Below are positions 5,014 to 9,413 of a stretch of 9,413 nucleotides of DNA, one piece after another. This stretch comes from Pseudomonadota bacterium (GTDB lineage: Bacteria; Pseudomonadota; Gammaproteobacteria; Burkholderiales; Gallionellaceae), in assembly GCA_021781695.1 (NCBI GenBank), contig JAJXWG010000050.1, positions 1 through 9,413 on the forward strand, given 5' to 3'. Within the stretch, counting starts at the first letter, position 1. Every line of letters starts with the position of its first letter. The notes beneath the pieces are model-generated. The model searched no databases. It saw nothing but the letters and a program-made list of their open reading frames with translations, and was not told the DNA's origin. A program made the translations under genes and the position numbers.

Positions 5014-7163
5014 ACGCCTTGCAAAATCCTTCGCGCCGCAAATTCCTGACGGATTCCACCGCACTGCTGGGTGGGCTCGTGATCGGGTTTTATTTGCCGG
5101 CAACGGGCAGAGCCTACGCGGCCGGCATCAACCCCGCGAAATATCCGCCCGATGCGTTCATACACATCGCGCCCAACGATGAGATCACCATTGTCGTCAA
5201 CAAGTCCGAGATGGGGCAGGGCGTATACACTTCGCTGCCCATGCTGATCAACGAGGAGCTGGAAGCGGACTGGAGCCGCATCGGAGTCGAATCCGCGCCG
5301 GTGGCCGCGGTTTACAACCATACGCACATGCCGATGCAGTTGACCGGAGGCAGCTCCAGCGTTTCTTCCTCCTGGGAGCAGATGCGCCAGGTGGGCGCTG
5401 TTGCGAGGGTGCTTCTGATCCGCGCTGCGGCAGCCGAGTGGGGCGTGCCTGAAGGCGAATGTCATGCCGAAAACGGCCAGGTGATTCATGCGAAGAGCGG
5501 CAAAAGATCAGGCTACGGAAAACTGGCGGATGCGGCAGCGAAGCTGCCGTTGCCAGAAAAAGTCGAGCTGAAGCAGCCCAAGGATTTCAAGCTCATCGGC
5601 AAGCCGACAAGACGGCTCGATACGCCTGCCAAGATAAACGGCAGCGCGAAGTTCGGTCTGGACGTTTATCTGCCGGGCATGCTGACCGTGCTGGTCGCGC
5701 GCAGCCCGGTGTTCGGAGGCAAGGTGAAGCGTTACGACGCGGAAGACGCCAGAAAGCTGCCAGGTGTTCATGGCGTCTATCAGGTGCCGACAGGCATCGC
5801 GGTTGCGGCGGATGGTTTCTGGCCCGCGAAGACGGCGCGCGACTTGCTGCAGATCGAATGGGATGAAGGGGAGGGAGCTGCGCTTTCCACGCCGGACATG
5901 TTTGCAGGGTATCTCGAGCTTGCAAAGCAGCCGGGTCTGGTCGCCCGCCACGACGGCGATGCCGAAAAGGGCATGAAGGCTGCGCACAGGACGGTCAGCG
6001 CGGAATACGAGGTGCCGTATCTCGCGCATGCCGCGATGGAGCCGCTCAACGTGGTGGTCGATCTGAAACCCGATCGCTGCGCGATCTGGACAGGCACGCA
6101 GGCACAGACCATGGATCGTGCGGCTGCCGCAAGGATAGCAGGGCTGAAGCCCGAACAGGTGGAAATTCACACGACCTTTCTGGGTGGAGGTTTTGGCAGG
6201 CGTGCCAATCCCAGGTCTGACTTTGTCTCCGAGGCAGTACAGGTGGCTATGGCGGTCGGCAAGCCCGTCAAGGTGGTTTGGACGAGGGAAGACGACATGC
6301 AGGGCGGAAACTACCGGCCGATGTGGGCGGACCGCATCGAGGCCGGAATAGACAAGGACGGCAAGCCTGTTGCCTGGAAACACACCATCGTCGGCCAGTC
6401 CATCGTAGAAGGCACTGCGTTTGCATCCTTCATGATCCACGGCGGCATCGATGCCACATCGGTCGAGGGGGCTGCAACCCTGCCCTATCTGATCCCGAAT
6501 CTCGAGGTGGAATTGCACAGCCCGAAGAATGCGGTGCCTGTGCAGTGGTGGCGTTCTGTCGGCCATTCGCATACGGCCTTCGTGGTTGAGACCATGATGG
6601 ACGAGCTGGCGCATCTGGCTGGCCGCGATCCTGTTGCTTACCGGCTTGACGTTCTGCCTTCCGCTTCGCGTTATCGGGGCGTGCTGCAGCTGGCGGTTGA
6701 AAAGTCGGGTTGGGGAAAGTTGCCTGCAGGCCGCGCACAGGGTGTTGCGGTGCATCAGTCGTTCGATAGCTTCGTTGCGCATGTCGTCGAGGTTTCGCTT
6801 GTAGACGACAGGATACGCGTGCACCGCGTGGTGTCTGCGGTGGACTGCGGCATGGTGGTCAATCCGGACGGCGTGCGCCAGCAGATCGAAAGCGCGATCG
6901 TCTACGGGTTGTCGGCTGCACTGCACGGAGAGATCACGCTGGAGAAAGGTCGCGTGATGCAGTCCAATTTCAACGATTATCCGCCGCTCAGGTTTTCCGA
7001 GATGCCGAAGATAGACGTGCACATCGTGGAAAGCAGCAAGGAGCCTTCCGGTATAGGCGAACCCGGCACGCCGCCGATCGCGCCCGCTGTGGCCAATGCG
7101 GTCTTTGCGCTGACAGGAAAAAGGCTGCGGCGCATGCCTTTCGGCAAGGAAAACCTTGCCTGA
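5010..7163 (+). CDS. iorB: Molybdopterin-binding large subunit of an IorAB-type hydroxylase, Tat-exported
   Basis: The catalytic subunit, 717 residues, slightly short for the IorB family. Such enzymes hydroxylate N-heteroaromatics or oxidise aldehydes with water as the oxygen source. The N-terminus carries a Tat signal: SRRKFL with Arg9-Arg10, a hydrophobic stretch (ALLGGLVIGFYLPA) and a likely AYA cleavage site near residue 37. Next come NKSEMGQGVYTSLPMLINEE, TGGSSS, and a hammerhead-like segment from about 208 (KINGSAKFGLDVYLPG). Then follow LGGGFGRR (G392-R398) and GIGEPGTPP, whose Glu684 is at the family's catalytic base position. Members normally carry the cytosine-dinucleotide cofactor, which agrees with the mocA-like gene that follows. 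GGAGGTG (4999-5005) precedes the ATG. No FAD subunit or cytochrome is encoded nearby, so the electron acceptor is unknown, as is the substrate. Confidence 0.93.
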   Translation: MNALQNPSRRKFLTDSTALLGGLVIGFYLPATGRAYAAGINPAKYPPDAFIHIAPNDEITIVVNKSEMGQGVYTSLPMLINEELEADWSRIGVESAPVAAVYNHTHMPMQLTGGSSSVSSSWEQMRQVGAVARVLLIRAAAAEWGVPEGECHAENGQVIHAKSGKRSGYGKLADAAAKLPLPEKVELKQPKDFKLIGKPTRRLDTPAKINGSAKFGLDVYLPGMLTVLVARSPVFGGKVKRYDAEDARKLPGVHGVYQVPTGIAVAADGFWPAKTARDLLQIEWDEGEGAALSTPDMFAGYLELAKQPGLVARHDGDAEKGMKAAHRTVSAEYEVPYLAHAAMEPLNVVVDLKPDRCAIWTGTQAQTMDRAAAARIAGLKPEQVEIHTTFLGGGFGRRANPRSDFVSEAVQVAMAVGKPVKVVWTREDDMQGGNYRPMWADRIEAGIDKDGKPVAWKHTIVGQSIVEGTAFASFMIHGGIDATSVEGAATLPYLIPNLEVELHSPKNAVPVQWWRSVGHSHTAFVVETMMDELAHLAGRDPVAYRLDVLPSASRYRGVLQLAVEKSGWGKLPAGRAQGVAVHQSFDSFVAHVVEVSLVDDRIRVHRVVSAVDCGMVVNPDGVRQQIESAIVYGLSAALHGEITLEKGRVMQSNFNDYPPLRFSEMPKIDVHIVESSKEPSGIGEPGTPPIAPAVANAVFALTGKRLRRMPFGKENLA

Positions 7164-7749
7164 TTCCTTGGCTGCGGTCGTGCTGGCGGCGGGTTTTTCG
7201 CGCCGCTTCGGCTCCGACAAGCTGCTGCATCGCGTGACGCTTTGCGGTCATGCCATGCCGCTTTTGGCGCTGAGCCTTTTGCCCTGGCTCGATGTGTTCG
7301 AGAAGGTCTACGTGGTCGTAAGAAAAGATGCAACGATAGACGCGATCAAGACCGCGCTTGGAGAGGAAAAGTCAGCGCGGCTCTTCCGGGTAGTCTGTAT
7401 TGAGGCCGAACAGGGCTTGGCCGCGAGCCTTGCCTGCGGCGTGCGCGCGAATGCCGATGCGGCAGGCTGGCTGATCGGGCTGGCCGACATGCCCTTCGTG
7501 CCGTCAAATGCGATTGCGGGCGTGAAGGATGCGCTGCTCGCAGGCGCGCCCCTTGCCGCACCCATAAGGAACGGCAGGCTGGGTCATCCAGTCGGATTTT
7601 CTTCGTATTACCGTGAAGAACTGCTCGATTTGCAAGGCGACCGCGGTGCTCGTCATATTCTGGAACGGGATGAGGTCGTAAAGGTGGAGGCGGAAAGTGA
7701 GGGGATATTCTCCGACATCGACATGCCTTTCGATCTGCTGGAACTGTGA
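7156..7749 (+). CDS. mocA: MocA-like molybdenum cofactor cytidylyltransferase
   Basis: A 197-residue NTP-transferase-fold protein. The family joins CMP from CTP to molybdopterin to make the cytosine-dinucleotide cofactor. Motifs are LAAGFSRRFGSDK (10-22, nucleotide-binding loop), LADMPF with Asp111-Met112-Pro113 (metal/nucleotide site), GHPVGF (143-148), and a C-terminal DIDMPFDL in place of the common DIDTPED. The start is taken as TTG 7156, with AAGGA (7146-7150) 5 nt upstream, giving an 8-bp overlap with the large-subunit gene. TTG 7168 is the alternative and would drop four residues. It is the last gene of the operon. Specificity for CTP rather than GTP is inferred from the neighbours. 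The stop lies only 6 bp from the stop of the converging dacB, with no terminator between. Confidence 0.88.
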   Translation: MPDSLAAVVLAAGFSRRFGSDKLLHRVTLCGHAMPLLALSLLPWLDVFEKVYVVVRKDATIDAIKTALGEEKSARLFRVVCIEAEQGLAASLACGVRANADAAGWLIGLADMPFVPSNAIAGVKDALLAGAPLAAPIRNGRLGHPVGFSSYYREELLDLQGDRGARHILERDEVVKVEAESEGIFSDIDMPFDLLEL

Positions 7750-7755
7750 AGGGAA

Positions 7756-9138
7756 TTATCGCGTTTTCTCGAGCCAGGAGATCAGCGCGTCCTGCGCATC
7801 CTTGCCGTATTTCGCGTTGGGATGATTGATGATGAAGACCAGTATCCACTGCTTGCCGCTCGCGGCGTGCACATAGCCCGCGATGGATTTCACGCCATCC
7901 AGCGTTCCTGTCTTGAGATGCGCATGCCCTGCGATCGCATCGCCCTTGAAGCGCTTTTTCACCGTACCGTCGACCCCCAGTATCGGCAGCGATGCCTCGA
8001 ATTCCGCAGAATAGGGACTTTCCCCGGCGCGCTCCAGGATGTCGGCTATGTGTTCCGCGCTGATCTGCGCATTGCGCGACAAGCCTGCGCCGTTTTCCAT
8101 CACCAGTTCTGGATAGGTCGTCTTGCCCAGCCATTGCCTGATGGCCGCGATGCTGCGCGAGGTGTTTGCGCTTCCTCCGTTCTGAGTTCCCAGCGTGAGG
8201 AACAGCTGCTTTGCCATCGTGTTGTTGCTGAACTTGTTGATGTCGCGGATGATCTCGGACAGCGGAGGCGAGAGGTGAGTTGAAAAGACAGGCAGGTTTT
8301 GAGGCGTTATGCCCATGCGAACCGTGCCCGTGATCTTGCCGCCAAGCTCCTGCCACAACGCGGCAAACACCGCGAAGAAATAGTCCTTGTGCGGCAAGAG
8401 CGAGAAGTAGTCCTGCTGTTCGCCGCAGCCTGATGGGATGCTGCCTTCAAGCACGATGGCGTGTCCATCGAGACGGGAATGATAGGCATCTTCGCCATTG
8501 CAGGGCAGGTTTTTGGACGCCGTGATGCGATCGATGATCCGGTAACCGTAGAGCTTGGGTGCCAGCAGTGCAGTGGTATTTGTGCCAACGGGTTCCAGGC
8601 GCAGATGCAGTGCGTTGAAGTTCAGAAGCAGTGCATCGGGCCCCACGTTGTAGGCGCGGTCGGGCTTGTTGTCAAATGCGGCCGGATCGTAGTGATCGTC
8701 TTCAAAGAAGCTGTTGTCCAGCACGATGTCGCCGCGTATCTCCATAAGCCCGCGCTGGCGCAACTCGCGCAGCCACAGCCAGAAAGCCTCTATGGTGAGC
8801 ATGGGGTCGCCATATCCCTTGAATACCAGATTGCCTTGAAGGATGCCGTTCTCCAGCCTGCCGTCGAGATAGGCTTCTGTTTTCCAGCGGTAGGCGGGCC
8901 CCAGCATTTCGAGCCCAGCGTAAGTGGTGAGCAGCTTCATGGTCGATGCCGGGTTCATCGCTTGATGCGCATTGAGGCTGATGAGCGGCCGTGAACTGCC
9001 TTGCCTGAGCACCTCTATCGCCACCGCATCAAGCGGAATACCGGCCTTCTCGAGTTCAAGCCGGACGGATTCCGGCAGCTGCGCTGCGAAGGCATTCAGC
9101 GAAAAGGCAAGCAGCAAGAATGACAATACCGTTTTCAT
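7756..9138 (-). CDS. dacB: D-alanyl-D-alanine carboxypeptidase/endopeptidase (PBP4, peptidase family S13)
   Basis: A 460-residue periplasmic penicillin-binding protein, near the length of E. coli PBP4 (477). It trims the terminal D-Ala of peptidoglycan peptides and cuts D-Ala cross-links. The signal peptide is MKTVLSFLLLAFSLNAFA, with likely cleavage after AFA at residue 18. All three catalytic motifs are present and ordered: STMK (nucleophile Ser65, Lys68), SNN (304-306) and KTG (409-411). Between the first two lies the large family-specific insertion, including FKGYGDPMLT and GDIVLDNSFF. The ATG at 9138 overlaps the upstream bioA stop as ATGA, and the Shine-Dalgarno region (GGGGCG) is poor, so translation probably depends on coupling to bioA. 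It converges on mocA. Confidence 0.95.
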   Translation of the reverse strand: MKTVLSFLLLAFSLNAFAAQLPESVRLELEKAGIPLDAVAIEVLRQGSSRPLISLNAHQAMNPASTMKLLTTYAGLEMLGPAYRWKTEAYLDGRLENGILQGNLVFKGYGDPMLTIEAFWLWLRELRQRGLMEIRGDIVLDNSFFEDDHYDPAAFDNKPDRAYNVGPDALLLNFNALHLRLEPVGTNTTALLAPKLYGYRIIDRITASKNLPCNGEDAYHSRLDGHAIVLEGSIPSGCGEQQDYFSLLPHKDYFFAVFAALWQELGGKITGTVRMGITPQNLPVFSTHLSPPLSEIIRDINKFSNNTMAKQLFLTLGTQNGGSANTSRSIAAIRQWLGKTTYPELVMENGAGLSRNAQISAEHIADILERAGESPYSAEFEASLPILGVDGTVKKRFKGDAIAGHAHLKTGTLDGVKSIAGYVHAASGKQWILVFIINHPNAKYGKDAQDALISWLEKTR

Positions 9139-9413
9139 GCAAGCGCCCCGACGACGAGCATCGTGCGCTCGGCCAGGAGTTCCATTTCATCGTAAGAAAT
9201 GACATAGGGCGGCATGAAATACACGGTGTTTCCCATGGGGCGCAGCAAGAGTTCGTGCTGCAATCCAAGCTGGAAGCAGCGCTGTGCAAAATTATCGTGC
9301 CGGGACTCGACTTCGAACGCCCAGATCATGCCTGTGTTGCGCCAGTTCCTGACTGCGGGCATTGTCCGCAACGGCTCCGAGATGCGGTTAAGATATTCGG
9401 CCTTCTGGCGGTT
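9135..9413 (-). CDS. bioA: Adenosylmethionine-8-amino-7-oxononanoate aminotransferase, C-terminal end (5' part outside window)
   Basis: The minus-strand frame enters from the right edge and ends at TGA (9137-9135), giving about 92 residues of a protein normally about 430-450 long. BioA transfers the amino group of S-adenosylmethionine to KAPA to give DAPA in biotin synthesis. The visible part has VRNWRNTGMIWAFEVE, then HELLLRPMGNTVYFMPPYVI, matching the BioA C-terminus, where the GNxxYFMPPY segment is characteristic. The PLP lysine lies outside the window. Other class III aminotransferases share parts of this pattern, but the MPPY block favours BioA. The stop overlaps the dacB start by 4 bp, so the two genes are probably co-transcribed. 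Confidence 0.88.
   Translation of the reverse strand, partial: NRQKAEYLNRISEPLRTMPAVRNWRNTGMIWAFEVESRHDNFAQRCFQLGLQHELLLRPMGNTVYFMPPYVISYDEMELLAERTMLVVGALA

Noticed and set aside
5508..7220. A 570-codon open frame on the minus strand, opposite the molybdopterin subunit
   Set aside because: Same shadow effect. The + strand frame has clear motifs (Tat signal, GGGFGRR, GEPGTPP), and the antisense frame has none.
8461..8994. A 177-codon + strand frame opposite dacB
   Set aside because: Antisense to a PBP4 gene with all three catalytic motifs; no motif of its own and no ribosome site.

Overview
The window looks like ordinary chromosome from a moderately GC-rich betaproteobacterium. The Pseudomonas/Betaproteobacteria-type dCTP deaminase, the AdiA-like decarboxylase and the BioA/PBP4 sequences all read as that group, and a Nitrosomonadales/Gallionellaceae-like iron or nitrogen oxidiser would fit. 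This placement is from memory of protein families, not from a search. There is no tRNA, rRNA, CRISPR array, transposase or phage gene in the window.

Layout, left to right. (1) The 3' end of dcd on + (2-298). (2) A short leader (299-441) holding a candidate 38-codon upstream ORF whose stop overlaps the start of a large PLP-dependent Orn/Lys/Arg-type decarboxylase on + (442-2688). (3) A 254-bp spacer with a terminator-like hairpin, an imperfect inverted repeat built of 7-bp units, and a promoter plus structured leader for a cold-shock protein gene (2943-3146), which ends in a strong intrinsic terminator. (4) A roughly 380-bp spacer with several small dyads and a possible minus-strand micro-ORF. 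(5) A compact + strand operon, 3572-7749: XdhC-family chaperone, 2Fe-2S subunit, Tat-exported molybdopterin subunit, and MocA-like cytidylyltransferase, joined by overlaps of 4, 4 and 8 bp. (6) A converging minus-strand pair: bioA (3' end only) whose stop overlaps the start of dacB, a periplasmic D-Ala-D-Ala carboxypeptidase (PBP4).

The clearest functional unit is (5). It supplies both halves of an IorAB-type (isoquinoline 1-oxidoreductase family) molybdenum hydroxylase and two cofactor-maturation factors: MocA makes the cytosine dinucleotide form of the cofactor, and the XdhC-type protein handles sulfuration/insertion. The finished heterodimer is predicted to be exported by Tat through the signal on the large subunit. 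The substrate cannot be read from the sequence, and no FAD subunit or cytochrome is encoded in the window.

I do not see a clearly new system. The parts most worth a second look are regulatory: the upstream ORF that shares its first five residues with the decarboxylase through synonymous codons, the two competing hairpins at the cold-shock gene's ribosome binding site, and the heptad inverted repeat after the decarboxylase.
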